Assembly: GCF_016925635.1 (NCBI RefSeq)
Contig: NZ_CP070490.1
Location: 2,982,001 to 3,046,000, forward strand
Direction: 5' to 3'
Source: Lysinibacillus fusiformis
Lineage (GTDB): Bacteria; Bacillota; Bacilli; Bacillales_A; Planococcaceae
Length of the DNA: 64,000 nucleotides
The stretch's first letter is position 1; every line of letters starts with the position of its first letter. Shown here piece by piece: positions 1-9,197 of the stretch. The translations under genes and the position numbers were made by a program. The notes beneath the pieces are model-generated. The model ran no database searches and had not been told where the DNA came from. It saw only the letters and a list, made by a program, of their open reading frames with translations.

Positions 1-308
1 TTGGCATAGTTCTTGATAATCAAGAAGCACCAAGATCTGGCCATCGACCTTCTGTAGATGTAATGTTCGAAGATGTTAGTCAATATAAAGATTTTGATAA
101 AGTAGCAGTGATTATGACAGGTATGGGCCATGATGGCTCTAATGGATTAAAAGCATTGAAAAATACTGGCAATGTCATTGCTATTGCAGAATCAGCAGAA
201 ACTTGCATTGTCTATGGTATGCCAAAAGCAGCAGTAGAAACGCAACTTGTTGATGAAGTTGCAGATGTAGATGATATTGCACAAACAATAATGAAATATT
301 TGCCTTAA
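1..308 (+). CDS. cheB: CheB chemotaxis methylesterase/deamidase, C-terminal fragment
   Basis: Only the last 102 codons are in the window; the frame is open to the left edge from base 3. CheB removes methyl groups from chemoreceptor glutamates and deamidates glutamines, resetting the receptors after CheA phosphorylates its receiver domain. The visible part is the end of the CheB_methylest catalytic domain: RSGHRPSVDVMFE near the start, then MTGMGHDGSNGL, which carries the catalytic Asp of the Ser-His-Asp triad. The receiver domain and the catalytic Ser and His lie upstream, outside the window. cheA follows after 15 bases, the usual Bacillus order. An internal ATG at 63 is in frame but is not the start, because conserved CheB residues precede it. 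Confidence 0.95.
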   Translation, partial: GIVLDNQEAPRSGHRPSVDVMFEDVSQYKDFDKVAVIMTGMGHDGSNGLKALKNTGNVIAIAESAETCIVYGMPKAAVETQLVDEVADVDDIAQTIMKYLP

Positions 309-323
309 AAGGGGTGTCCTCTT

Positions 324-2396
324 ATGGAAGTCAATCAATATTTAGAGATGTTTATTGAAGAAAGTAAAGAGCATTTACAAGCATGTAGTGAACACTTATT
401 AGAGTTAGAAAAAAATCCAGATGATTTGGCAATTGTTGGGGAAATATTCCGCTCTGCACATACATTAAAAGGTATGTCTGCCACAATGGGCTTTGAAGAT
501 TTAGCAGATTTAACACACAAAATGGAGAATGTTTTAGATGCTATCCGTAATGAGAAGATTCATGTAACACCTGAAATTTTAGATGTCGTATTTGAATCTG
601 TTGATCATTTAGAAGAAATGGTAATGGATATTGCCAACGGCGGAGATGGTAAGCGTGATGTTTCTTCAACTGTTGCGCAGCTGAAGCGCATAGAATTAGG
701 TGAGGAAGCCCTACTAGAGGTGGTAGCAACAGTTGCTGCACCAGTTGTTGAAAGTGTATTAGAATATGATTCATTTGAACAAACAGTCATTACACAATCG
801 GCTGAACAAGGCTTCAATGCTTTTGAAATTTCAGTAACATTACGCGAGGATTGCCTTCTAAAGGCAGCACGTGTATTTATGGTGTTTGAGATTTTAGAAA
901 AAGATGGGGATGTCATTAAATCAAGTCCAACTGTTGAAAAGCTTGAGGACGAACAGTTTGATCAACAGTTTTATGTTGCATTTGTCACAAAAACAACAGC
1001 AGAGGATATGCAGAAAAAGCTAATGAAAGTTTCTGAAGTTGATGAAGTTATTGTGACAACAATCGACCAAAGGAAATTTAGTGAAAAAGAATTCGAAGCT
1101 CACCAAGAAGTAGCAGCAACTGCAACAGCAGTGGTTGAGGTAGAGGCAATACCTACTGCTACACCTGCTGCTAAAGCTGAGCCTGTTGCCAAACCGGTCA
1201 AAGAAGCTGCACCTGCAAAGGCTGACAAAAATCATGCACCTGTAGGTAATAAAACAATTCGTGTAAATATAGAACGTCTGGATATTTTAATGAACTTGTT
1301 TGAGGAGCTTGTCATTGATCGTGGCCGACTGCAATCAATCTCTACTGAAGTAAATCATGGCGAGCTAAATGAAACAGTAGAGCGAATGAGTCGTGTGATG
1401 GGTGATTTGCAAACGATTATTTTAACGATGCGCATGGTACCAGTAGAAACAGTTTTCAATCGTTTCCCGAAAATGATTCGTCAGCTATCGCGTGATTTAA
1501 ATAAGAAAATCAACCTCGAAATCATTGGTGCTGAAACAGAATTAGATCGTACAGTCATCGATGAGATTGGAGATCCGCTTGTTCACTTAATCCGTAACTC
1601 TGTGGATCATGGCATTGAAAATCCAACTGCTCGTCGTGCAAAAGGTAAGCCTGAAGAAGGAACAGTTGTATTGCGTGCGTATCATAGCGGTAACTACGTC
1701 TTTATTGAAATTGAAGATGATGGTGCGGGCATAAATCGAGAAAAAGTATTAGCGAAAGCTATTTCAAAAGGTATTGTTACGCAAGAACAGTCTTATTCAA
1801 TGTCTGATAAACAAATTAATGAGCTTATTTTAGCTTCGGGCTTCTCAACGGCAGATGTCATTTCTGATGTATCTGGTCGTGGAGTAGGTTTAGATGTTGT
1901 AAAAACAACGATTGAATCACTAGGTGGCAATATTTCAATTGAATCAACTCAAGATGTTGGATCCATCTTCTCAATTCAATTACCACTGACATTATCGATC
2001 ATTTCAGTTATGCTTGTGGAGATTGAAAAGGAAATTTATGCAATTCCACTATCTTCTATTATTGAAACATCTATTATCCGTTCATCAGAGATTATGAATG
2101 CACATAATCAAAAAGTAATCGACTTCCGTGGCAAGGTTGTGCCATTGGTATTCTTAGAAGAAATCTTTGAGGTACCTCGTCAAGAGCCGCAAGATGAAGA
2201 ATTCCACTCAGTAGTGATTGTCCGTAAGGGTGAAAAACTTGCTGGTTTAGTAGTGGATTCATTCATTGGCCAACAAGAAATTGTCTTGAAGTCATTAGGA
2301 AATTACTTAACAAATATCTTTGCCATTTCAGGAGCAACAATCTTAGGTAATGGTAAAGTAGCCTTAATTGTAGATTGCAACGCACTAATTAAATAA
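324..2396 (+). CDS. cheA: CheA chemotaxis sensor histidine kinase
   Basis: The 690-residue soluble kinase sits under the chemoreceptor array and phosphorylates CheY and CheB. The N-terminal HPt domain has the phospho-accepting His46 in SAHTLKG. A P2 response-regulator docking region follows at about 160-260, then an Ala/Pro/Lys-rich linker at about 265-310. The P3 dimerisation helices start at NKTIRVNIERLDILMNLFEEL. The P4 ATPase domain has the N box (HLIRNSVDHGIE), DDGAGI and the G-rich GRGVGLDVV. The C-terminal CheW-like P5 domain couples it to receptors. A GGGGTG ribosome site stands 8 bases before the ATG. Length is near the B. subtilis protein (about 670). It lies in the che operon between cheB and cheW. 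Confidence 0.98.
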   Translation: MEVNQYLEMFIEESKEHLQACSEHLLELEKNPDDLAIVGEIFRSAHTLKGMSATMGFEDLADLTHKMENVLDAIRNEKIHVTPEILDVVFESVDHLEEMVMDIANGGDGKRDVSSTVAQLKRIELGEEALLEVVATVAAPVVESVLEYDSFEQTVITQSAEQGFNAFEISVTLREDCLLKAARVFMVFEILEKDGDVIKSSPTVEKLEDEQFDQQFYVAFVTKTTAEDMQKKLMKVSEVDEVIVTTIDQRKFSEKEFEAHQEVAATATAVVEVEAIPTATPAAKAEPVAKPVKEAAPAKADKNHAPVGNKTIRVNIERLDILMNLFEELVIDRGRLQSISTEVNHGELNETVERMSRVMGDLQTIILTMRMVPVETVFNRFPKMIRQLSRDLNKKINLEIIGAETELDRTVIDEIGDPLVHLIRNSVDHGIENPTARRAKGKPEEGTVVLRAYHSGNYVFIEIEDDGAGINREKVLAKAISKGIVTQEQSYSMSDKQINELILASGFSTADVISDVSGRGVGLDVVKTTIESLGGNISIESTQDVGSIFSIQLPLTLSIISVMLVEIEKEIYAIPLSSIIETSIIRSSEIMNAHNQKVIDFRGKVVPLVFLEEIFEVPRQEPQDEEFHSVVIVRKGEKLAGLVVDSFIGQQEIVLKSLGNYLTNIFAISGATILGNGKVALIVDCNALIK

Positions 2397-2423
2397 GGTG
2401 AATGAATAAGAGAGGTGTAAAGT

Positions 2424-2870
2424 ATGACAAATGCAGTGGAGCAAGAAAGTATTAAAGTAATTGTTTTTCAATTAGCAGATAAAGAATATGCAATTCCTGT
2501 GTCTCATGTACAAGGAATCGAGAAGTTAATGCATATCACACGTGTACCGAAAACAGCGAATTATGTAAAAGGTGTAATCAATCTACGAGGTGTTGTCACG
2601 CCGATTGTTGATTTACGTGAACGTTTTGAATTACCAATCTCTGAACATGAAGAAACAACACGTATTATCATTATTTCATTAGAAGATATGGAAGTAGGCT
2701 TTGTAGTAGATTCTGCTAACGACGTTATTGATATTCCTGCAAGTGCTATTGAACCGCAACCAGAAGTTGTTGGCTCACTTGAAGAAGAATTTATTTCAGG
2801 CGTTGCTAAAGTAGAAAAGCGATTATTAATCTTATTACATTTAGAAAAAGTATTAAATCCACTAAAGTAG
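2424..2870 (+). CDS. cheW: CheW chemotaxis coupling protein
   Basis: This 148-residue protein is a single CheW/SH3-like beta-barrel domain that bridges chemoreceptor tips and the P5 domain of CheA. Typical family features are the start VFQLADKEYAIPVSHVQGIEK, the central VKGVINLRGVVTPIVDLRERF and a C-terminal VEKRLLILLHLEKVL. It has no extra receiver domain, so it is CheW and not CheV. It sits 27 bases after cheA and 9 bases before cheC, with an AGAGGTG ribosome site before the ATG. Nothing about it is unusual. Confidence 0.97.
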   Translation: MTNAVEQESIKVIVFQLADKEYAIPVSHVQGIEKLMHITRVPKTANYVKGVINLRGVVTPIVDLRERFELPISEHEETTRIIIISLEDMEVGFVVDSANDVIDIPASAIEPQPEVVGSLEEEFISGVAKVEKRLLILLHLEKVLNPLK

Positions 2871-2879
2871 GGATCGATA

Positions 2880-3512
2880 ATGACATTTAATCAAAAAATA
2901 ACATCGCTACATTTAGATGTATTAAAGGAAATTGGAAACATTGGTGCTGCGCATGCCGCGACAGCACTTTCCAATTTACTTGGGAAAAAAATAGATATGC
3001 GTGTTCCAAAGGTAGAAATGGTGTCCTTTAACGATATGATGGAGTTGGCTGGCGGATCAGAAAACGTCGTTGTTGGCATTTACCTTCGTATTGAAGGTGA
3101 TGCAGAGGGGAGTATGTTCTTTATTTTACCTATCGAACAAGCAAACCGCTTTATACGTCGACTCATTTTCGATGACTCATTTGACTTTGAAAAACGACCT
3201 GTTTCAGAGTTAGGTTTATCAGCTATGCAAGAAATGGGAAATATTTTATCGGGCTCCTATTTATCTGCCCTATCAGATTTTACTAACTTGAAAATTTACC
3301 CGACTGTGCCAGGTCTAAGTGTTGATATGTTTGGAGCTATAATAAGTATTGGTTTAATAGAATTATCTCATGTCAGTGATAATGTTATTGTTATAAATAC
3401 ATCCATTTTTGAAGAAGGTGTGGAAGACCTTGAAACGGTGAGAGGCCATTTCTTCCTACTACCAGATCCTGACTCATTTGATGCGATTTTTAAAGCATTA
3501 GGGGTTTCATGA
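2880..3512 (+). CDS. cheC: CheC, CheY-P phosphatase and CheD partner
   Basis: The 210-residue CheC/FliY/CheX-family protein dephosphorylates CheY-P and controls CheD. Both catalytic signature repeats are intact: Glu17 and Asn20 in LKEIGNIGAAHA, and Glu118 and Asn121 in MQEMGNILSGS, the E-x2-N pattern needed for phosphatase activity. Length matches B. subtilis CheC (209). The stop TGA overlaps the ATG of cheD in an ATGA junction, so the two are probably translationally coupled. This fits their known physical interaction. Confidence 0.97.
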   Translation: MTFNQKITSLHLDVLKEIGNIGAAHAATALSNLLGKKIDMRVPKVEMVSFNDMMELAGGSENVVVGIYLRIEGDAEGSMFFILPIEQANRFIRRLIFDDSFDFEKRPVSELGLSAMQEMGNILSGSYLSALSDFTNLKIYPTVPGLSVDMFGAIISIGLIELSHVSDNVIVINTSIFEEGVEDLETVRGHFFLLPDPDSFDAIFKALGVS

Positions 3513-4018
3513 TGATGTTAAGCAATAGTAGTGGACAAGTGATTAAAGTGGGAATTGCACAAATGGATGTAGTAAAGCTACCTAACACGATTCGAACTTC
3601 GGGTCTTGGTTCATGTGTTGGTGTTATTTTGTATGATGAGTCAAAAAAAATTGCTGGTTTAATCCATGTGATGTTACCAGATTCAAGCTTAGGAAGAGCT
3701 GAGTCAATCAATGTCGCAAAATTTGCAGATTCAGGTATTGCTGCAATGGTTGATTTATTAAAGTTAGAAGGCGTTCAAAAATTTAAACTCAAAGCAAAAA
3801 TTGCAGGGGGTGCGCAGATGTTTCAATTTACTTCTGACAAAGATACAATGCGTATCGGTCCCCGCAATGTAGAAGCTGTCAAAAATGAATTAAAGAGACA
3901 TGGAATCCCTTTAGTGGCCGAGGATACGGGTGGAAATAGTGGTAGAACGATTGAATTTAATCCTGCAACGTCGATATTACATATTCGAACAGTTAACCAG
4001 GGAGTGAGCGAAATCTAA
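3509..4018 (+). CDS. cheD: CheD chemoreceptor glutamine deamidase
   Basis: The 169-residue CheD deamidates chemoreceptor glutamines and, in Bacillus, forms a feedback complex with CheC. The catalytic Cys36 sits in TSGLGSCVGV and His53 in GLIHVMLPDS, the family's Cys-His pair; Thr residues just upstream complete the site. The later AKIAGGAQMF and NSGRTIEF segments are also family signatures. The first ATG overlaps the end of cheC; a second and third Met codon follow at once, so the true start could be 3-6 bases later. The stop TAA overlaps the next ATG. Confidence 0.97.
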   Translation: MMMLSNSSGQVIKVGIAQMDVVKLPNTIRTSGLGSCVGVILYDESKKIAGLIHVMLPDSSLGRAESINVAKFADSGIAAMVDLLKLEGVQKFKLKAKIAGGAQMFQFTSDKDTMRIGPRNVEAVKNELKRHGIPLVAEDTGGNSGRTIEFNPATSILHIRTVNQGVSEI

Positions 4019-4389
4019 TGTTTGGTTCTATATTTTACAACCTATGGGGAGCATTAATTGCCTTTTCTATTTATTTTTTTAGTACATTTCAAGAATCATA
4101 TACGCCCCTGCGAATCCTGATTGGCTCATTTATTGTAGCAATCATCGTATTTTTTGTAATGTTTATTGTACGTTTTTTAATTGCTTACATCTTGTTTACA
4201 CCAGAGGTAGATGAGGAAGCAGTTGAAGATGATTTAGATGAAAAGGAACTTGATTCAACAGAAGGCGTAACACAAGAAGCGCCAACAGCTAATTCCACGG
4301 TTGAATTTCAAGATGAGAATTCTGAGGAAATTGCACAAGTCGTACGAACGATGATGAATCGAGAAGAAGACCAACGAGTGAATGCGTAA
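4018..4389 (+). CDS. small membrane protein at the end of the che operon
   Basis: This 123-residue protein has no function I can name. It starts inside the cheD stop codon (TAATG), so it is co-translated with the chemotaxis genes. Two hydrophobic stretches at about residues 5-24 and 34-61 predict two membrane segments. The C-terminal half is strongly acidic and presumably cytoplasmic (EVDEEAVEDDLDEKELD). The acidic tail and tight coupling suggest a role at the flagellar or chemoreceptor membrane site, but this is inference. B. subtilis has sigD directly after cheD, so this gene is an extra relative to that model. A terminator follows immediately. Confidence 0.75.
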   Translation: MFGSIFYNLWGALIAFSIYFFSTFQESYTPLRILIGSFIVAIIVFFVMFIVRFLIAYILFTPEVDEEAVEDDLDEKELDSTEGVTQEAPTANSTVEFQDENSEEIAQVVRTMMNREEDQRVNA

Positions 4390-4394
4390 AAGAG

Positions 4395-4421
4395 AGAGTC
4401 GTGAATAGCGACTCTTTTTTT
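4395..4421 (+). terminator. Rho-independent terminator of the che operon
   Basis: A perfect 7-bp stem AGAGTCG/CGACTCT with a 7-base loop is followed by a run of seven T. It ends the che transcript before the catabolic island. The 260 bases from here to the first amidohydrolase are very AT-rich with no clear promoter match; they include several TATA-like stretches and a small AAAGG/CCTTT inverted repeat near 4519. Confidence 0.85.
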
Positions 4422-4656
4422 ATTTGGCTTTGAAGTTTATAGTATATGAAAAACTTAAGTAAAATTAATTTTTTTTATATTATTCATATATACACTCTTC
4501 ATGTTAGCATATTTGTACAAAGGAAAAGCCTTTAATCAGAAAACCGCAAATTATATAAAAAATGTAGTTTATCATAACAAATGCCTTGTCCTGGAAGTCA
4601 ATCAAAAGAATAGGGTGAAAAACAGCTAAAAACAAGTCACATATGGAGGAATGGTG

Positions 4657-5883
4657 ATGCAGCAAGAGTATTGGTTAATGAATGTGCTTCTTGAAAAAAG
4701 CTATGAAAAGGACAGAGGTGTCATTGTAGGTACGACAACCGAGCTTTGTCACCTTCATATTAAAGAAGGGATCATAGTGAATATCTTATCAGCAGATCAA
4801 CCAGTAGACAGCAATATCGAAAAAATTGACGGAAAAATGAAATTACTCATGCCGAGTTTTATTGAAAAACATGTTCATCTCGATAAAACATTTCTAGGTG
4901 GACCTTGGGTTGCTGTAAAACAGGAAGAATCCATTATTGATCAATGCAAGCTCGAACATAATAGATTAATAGCATTGACAATGACTACTGAAGAAAGGGC
5001 AATAGTTTTATTAGATAAACTACTACAGAATGGGTCTACTCATGTTCGAACACATGTAGATATTTACCCTGAAGTAGGACTTGAAAATATTGTAGAAGTT
5101 ATGCAAGCATTGACTCATTTTTCTGGGAGGCTTTCCTATGAGGTAGTTGCTTTTCCACAGCACGGTTTAGTCAGAAAGAAGGCTAAGAGCATGGTTCGAG
5201 ATGCATTGTGTCTTGGGGCAGGCATTGTCGGTGGTGTTGATCCTGCATCGGTCGATGGCAATATTGAAGAGTCCTTATTCCAAATGATGGATCTAGCTGT
5301 TGAAGCAAATGCGGAAATAGATCTTCATCTACATGATAGTGACTACTTAGGTATTTATACAATGAAACGGTTAGCAGCACTTACAATGGATGCTGGCTGG
5401 CAAGGACGTGTAAATATTAGTCATGCTTTTGCATTAGGACAAATTCCATTAACTGAAGCTGAAGAAATGGCAGACCTCTTAGTGGAAGCAAGTATTTCCA
5501 TAACGACAGCTTTACAACATAATGTTACCTTGCCACCTGTTCCACTGCTGAAGGAAAAAGGGGTACGAGTTGCAGTGGGAAGTGACAATATTTACGATGC
5601 TTGGAGACCATTTGGTAATGGAGATTTGCTTGAGCGCGTTGGCCGCTTAACAAATAGATTCCACTTGTTAGATGAATATTCTTTAGATCAATCACTTGGT
5701 TATATCACGAATGGTATCACATTATTAGACAAGGAAGGCAATAGAATGTGGCCCATTCAAGGTAGTGAGGCCAATATGGTATTAGTGGAAGCTGGCTGTG
5801 TAGCAGAAGCAATCGCTCGACGTGTAAAACGAATAGCTGTTTTTTTTCAAGGAAAGCTTGTTGCAGGAACGATACATGGTTAA
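4657..5883 (+). CDS. cytosine deaminase-like amidohydrolase, paralogue 1
   Basis: A 408-residue metal-dependent hydrolase of the amidohydrolase superfamily, nearest in motif layout to bacterial cytosine deaminase and AtzC-type ring-deaminating or dealkylating enzymes. Visible metal and catalytic positions are His72 and His74 (KHVHLDK), His224 (DLHLHD), His256 (NISHAF) and Asp310 (GSDN). Gln168 in AFPQHG matches the substrate-binding Gln156 of E. coli CodA. The residue after the metal Asp is Asn311, where CodA has Asp314, which argues against plain cytosine as substrate. I chose the ATG at 4657, 6 bases after GGAGGA, over the ATG at 4651, which abuts that site; this also aligns with the three paralogues downstream. 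Substrate unknown, probably an N-heterocycle. Confidence 0.85.
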   Translation: MQQEYWLMNVLLEKSYEKDRGVIVGTTTELCHLHIKEGIIVNILSADQPVDSNIEKIDGKMKLLMPSFIEKHVHLDKTFLGGPWVAVKQEESIIDQCKLEHNRLIALTMTTEERAIVLLDKLLQNGSTHVRTHVDIYPEVGLENIVEVMQALTHFSGRLSYEVVAFPQHGLVRKKAKSMVRDALCLGAGIVGGVDPASVDGNIEESLFQMMDLAVEANAEIDLHLHDSDYLGIYTMKRLAALTMDAGWQGRVNISHAFALGQIPLTEAEEMADLLVEASISITTALQHNVTLPPVPLLKEKGVRVAVGSDNIYDAWRPFGNGDLLERVGRLTNRFHLLDEYSLDQSLGYITNGITLLDKEGNRMWPIQGSEANMVLVEAGCVAEAIARRVKRIAVFFQGKLVAGTIHG

Positions 5884-6064
5884 ACGTGTTATCACTTAAA
5901 AAGACTAAATTTTCTGCAAATGAAATTGCGATCACTGTTTATTCTATTAATTAATCTTAATAAAATCTATTCATTAGGAAAAACCAGATTTATCGTGGTT
6001 GTACATTTTGATAGATTTTTTCAACTAAGAGAAAGTTTAGCTGCAAAGGGGAGAAAGTGGAGTT

Positions 6065-7474
6065 ATGACTACAGTTCAGTCAAATGATCTTCAAAACAAA
6101 AAAAAGAAAAAAAGAGAAATAAATGTTTTTGTACTTATTTTATCAATGCTAGTGATTGCCGCTATTATTACTTACATTGTACCAACTGGTGAATATACCC
6201 GGTCAGATGTGGATGGCAGAAATGTAGTAGTGCCTGATACGTATCAGACGATTGAATCTTCACCAATTAGTTTGATGGGGCTCATTACATCTATTCATAC
6301 AGGAATGGTAGATTCAGCACCTATTATTTTCTTTGTACTGATTATTGGTGGAACATTGGGGGTATTATCAGCAACTGGAGCAGTTGAAGCGTTAATTGCC
6401 ACAGCTTCGAGAAAGTTCGCCAAAAAAGAAAAATGGTTGATTCCAATTATTATGCTGTTTTTTGCCTTAGCAGGAACACTAATAGGGATGGCTGAAGAAA
6501 CATTGGCCTATATTGGGATTTTGGTGCCTATTGCCATCGCACTTGGATTTGATGCTATTACAGGGGCAGCTATTGTATTGGTTGGGGCATCTGTTGGTTT
6601 TATGACAGCCGTGTTAAATCCATTTACTGTAGGGATTGCACAGGGGATTGCTCAATTACCGCCATTTTCAGGGATTGGCTATCGTATTGTGTTGTTTGTT
6701 ATTACGTATTTGGTTTCTGTTTGGTATATTCAGCGCTATGCTTTAAAAATAAAACGTGATCCTTCAAAAGGATTTTTCCCAATTGGCAAGTACGACAAAT
6801 TAGACGATACAGCCAATGTTCAACTTAATACTACACATAAGATTGTCCTCGGTTGTTTCTTACTAAATTTTGTTGTGCTTATTTTCGGTGTGATTAAGTT
6901 CAGTTGGTATATTACAGAAATTGCTGGTATTTTTACGTTGCTAGCTATCGTCATTGCTTTTGCAGGGAAAATTTCTGCAAACAAAGCAGTGAATGCATTT
7001 ATGCAGGGTGCAGGTGGTATTTTGTCAGGGGCATTAATCATCGGTGTTGCGAGAGCAATTGTTGTCGTGTTAACTGATGGTCATGTCATTGATACATTAT
7101 TATTTCATGCATCATCCTTAATTCATCATTTCCCACCTGTATTGAGTGCTGTAGGAATGTATTTTTTACAGTTTATTCTTCACTTTTTTGTTCCTTCAGG
7201 AAGTGGTCAAGCAGCATTAACGATGCCTATTATGGCACCACTTGCTGATCTTGTAGGGGTGACACGTCAGACAGCTGTACTTAGCTTTTCAATGGGGGAC
7301 GCCATTGGCAATATCATCTTCCCAACAAATGGCCCACTTATGGCAGCACTTGCATTAGCTGGTATCCCATGGGTGCGTTGGTTGAAATGGATTTGGCCAC
7401 TGGTTGCCATTCACATTCTCATCGGTTTGACTGCAGTCATCGTCGCACATTTTATCAATTACGGCCCGTTTTAA
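6065..7474 (+). CDS. YfcC/DcuC-family membrane transporter
   Basis: A 469-residue carrier with a Lys-rich cytoplasmic N-terminus and about 11-12 hydrophobic segments. The sequence type is the YfcC branch of the DcuC/ArsB-like ion-transporter superfamily: an early YIVPTGEYTR, then AGTLIGMAEETLAYIGILVP and GASVGFMTAVLNPFTVGIAQ. Near the end are FVPSGSGQAALTMPIMAPL and PTNGPLMAALALAGIPW. Members have been tied to basic amino acids and dicarboxylates, but specificity cannot be read from sequence. Placed between two amidohydrolase genes with a GGGGAGAAAG ribosome site, it is the best candidate to import the substrate of the deaminase cluster or to exchange it for a product. Confidence 0.85.
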   Translation: MTTVQSNDLQNKKKKKREINVFVLILSMLVIAAIITYIVPTGEYTRSDVDGRNVVVPDTYQTIESSPISLMGLITSIHTGMVDSAPIIFFVLIIGGTLGVLSATGAVEALIATASRKFAKKEKWLIPIIMLFFALAGTLIGMAEETLAYIGILVPIAIALGFDAITGAAIVLVGASVGFMTAVLNPFTVGIAQGIAQLPPFSGIGYRIVLFVITYLVSVWYIQRYALKIKRDPSKGFFPIGKYDKLDDTANVQLNTTHKIVLGCFLLNFVVLIFGVIKFSWYITEIAGIFTLLAIVIAFAGKISANKAVNAFMQGAGGILSGALIIGVARAIVVVLTDGHVIDTLLFHASSLIHHFPPVLSAVGMYFLQFILHFFVPSGSGQAALTMPIMAPLADLVGVTRQTAVLSFSMGDAIGNIIFPTNGPLMAALALAGIPWVRWLKWIWPLVAIHILIGLTAVIVAHFINYGPF

Positions 7475-7521
7475 TGTATGACAAGGTAATAGAAATTTGC
7501 TATTTCTAGGAGGGAAACGAT

Positions 7522-7923
7522 ATGAAATCACATGACTTTATGAAACAAGCACTTGACTTAGCTAAGGAAAATGAAAGAACAAAACATGGTGCTCCTTTTG
7601 GTGCAATTGTGGTGAAAAATGGACAGATGATTGGCTCTGGTGTAAATGAGGTTGCAATCACCAATGATTTGACGAATCATGCAGAGATTCAAGCAATCCG
7701 TCAAGCTTGTCATGCACTGAAAACGACCAATTTAGAAGGTTGCGAAATGTATGCAAGCACAGAACCATGTCCTATGTGTTTGAGTGCCATTTATTATTCT
7801 AAAATTTCTACAGTTTATTATTTTAATGCTAGTAATCCTAGTCAAAATTATGTCTACCATCAACTATCTTTACCCCATCAAGAGAGGGCCATTCAGATGG
7901 TTCATCTAGCTATTAATCTTTAA
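7522..7923 (+). CDS. CMP/dCMP-type zinc deaminase, guanine deaminase-like
   Basis: A 133-residue cytidine-deaminase-fold enzyme. The zinc site is intact: His53 and the proton-shuttle Glu55 in NHAEIQAI, and Cys83 and Cys86 in EPCPMC. The motif spacing and flanks (HAEIQAIRQAC, EPCPMCLSAIYYSK) look like the GuaD-type guanine deaminases. It is some 20 residues shorter than B. subtilis GuaD (156) and lacks the long C-terminal tail that is swapped between GuaD subunits, so it may act on another purine, pterin or cytosine-like ring. An AGGAGGGAAAC site precedes the ATG. It lies between the transporter and the second amidohydrolase, and probably works in the same salvage or degradation route. Confidence 0.8.
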   Translation: MKSHDFMKQALDLAKENERTKHGAPFGAIVVKNGQMIGSGVNEVAITNDLTNHAEIQAIRQACHALKTTNLEGCEMYASTEPCPMCLSAIYYSKISTVYYFNASNPSQNYVYHQLSLPHQERAIQMVHLAINL

Positions 7924-7945
7924 TAAAATTCGGGAGGTTCAATTA

Positions 7946-9169
7946 ATGATACCAACAGCGTATTGGCTAACAAATGTACGATTAGAAACGGGTTATCATT
8001 ACGATAATGGGGCCGTTATAGAAACAAAAACGGCTCTTTTTAATATACAAGTCGAAAATGGTAAAATAACACAAATTATAAGTGTAGATCAGCCTTTAGA
8101 AACAGATTTACCTAAGCGAGATGCACATAGTTATTTAATGCTCCCTTCTTTTAGAGATATGCATATTCATATTGATAAAACCTATTTTGGTGGACCATGG
8201 AAGGCTCCTTCGATTCCAACAGAAGGTCTAATCACAAGATTAAAAGAGGAAGAGATTCTACTGCCTAGCTTATTGCCTGTTGCAGAGGAAAGAGCAAAAA
8301 ATATACTTGATTTGCTGTTACATGCGGGTTCAACACATGTTCGTACGCATTGTAATATTGATCCGTTTATTGGGTTGAAAAATTTAGAAGCAGTCTTAAG
8401 AGCTAAAGAGGCTTACAAAGATAAAGTTGCTTTAGAGATTGTTGCTTTCCCGCAACATGGGCTATTACGTAGTGATTCCATTTCTTTAGTAAGGGAAGCT
8501 TTGCGAAGTGGAGCGTCTCTAGTAGGTGGTGTAGACCCAGCAACGATCGATGAAAATATTGAAAAATCTTTACAAACGGTGATGGAATTAGCGGTGGAAG
8601 CTAATGCAAATGTTGATTTGCATATCCATGATCCTGGCCATCTTGGTATTTTTACCTTTAAACGATTAGCCGCATTAACAGAGGAGGCGGGTTGGCAAGG
8701 TCGAGTGACAATTAGTCATGCGATGGCCCTTGCTGATGTTTCTACTAATGAAGCAAGTGAAGTTGCAGCGTTACTAGCACATCATGGTATTGACATTACC
8801 TCGTCTGTTCCATTGGATCATACCATTCCTATTCCTCTATTAGATCAAAAAGGTGTTCAAATCTCTTTAGGTGATGATAGTATTACGGATCACTGGTCAC
8901 CGTTTGGTATAGGTGACAGCTTAGAAAAAGTGGGTACGCTAGCTGAACGCTTTGGTTTAAGTGATGAACGTTCACTTAGTCAAAGTCTAAAGTATATTAC
9001 TGGAGGCGTAACACCTTTAAGCAATGAAGGACAGCTCCTTTGGCCGAATATTGGAGATGCAGCGAATGTCGTGTTTGTTGAAGCAACTTGTTCAGCAGAA
9101 GCAGTAGCAAGGAGAGCAAGAAGAGTGGCAGTGCTCTTTAAAGGAAAAATAGTTGCGGGCGAGCTTTAA
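7946..9169 (+). CDS. cytosine deaminase-like amidohydrolase, paralogue 2 (divergent)
   Basis: A 407-residue paralogue of the other three amidohydrolases. It keeps the metal-site pattern but is the most divergent in the active-site loops: MHIHIDKT instead of KHxHLDKT, THCNIDPF instead of THVDIYPE, DLHIHDPG, and GDDSITD instead of GxDNIxD. The residue after the metal Asp is therefore Ser, where the sisters have Asn and E. coli CodA has Asp314. This suggests a substrate different from that of its neighbours. It starts 22 bases after the small deaminase behind GGGAGGTT, so it is probably in one transcript with the transporter and deaminase. Confidence 0.83.
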   Translation: MIPTAYWLTNVRLETGYHYDNGAVIETKTALFNIQVENGKITQIISVDQPLETDLPKRDAHSYLMLPSFRDMHIHIDKTYFGGPWKAPSIPTEGLITRLKEEEILLPSLLPVAEERAKNILDLLLHAGSTHVRTHCNIDPFIGLKNLEAVLRAKEAYKDKVALEIVAFPQHGLLRSDSISLVREALRSGASLVGGVDPATIDENIEKSLQTVMELAVEANANVDLHIHDPGHLGIFTFKRLAALTEEAGWQGRVTISHAMALADVSTNEASEVAALLAHHGIDITSSVPLDHTIPIPLLDQKGVQISLGDDSITDHWSPFGIGDSLEKVGTLAERFGLSDERSLSQSLKYITGGVTPLSNEGQLLWPNIGDAANVVFVEATCSAEAVARRARRVAVLFKGKIVAGEL

Positions 9170-9197
9170 TTATTGAAGAGGAAAGGATAAATCTGAA

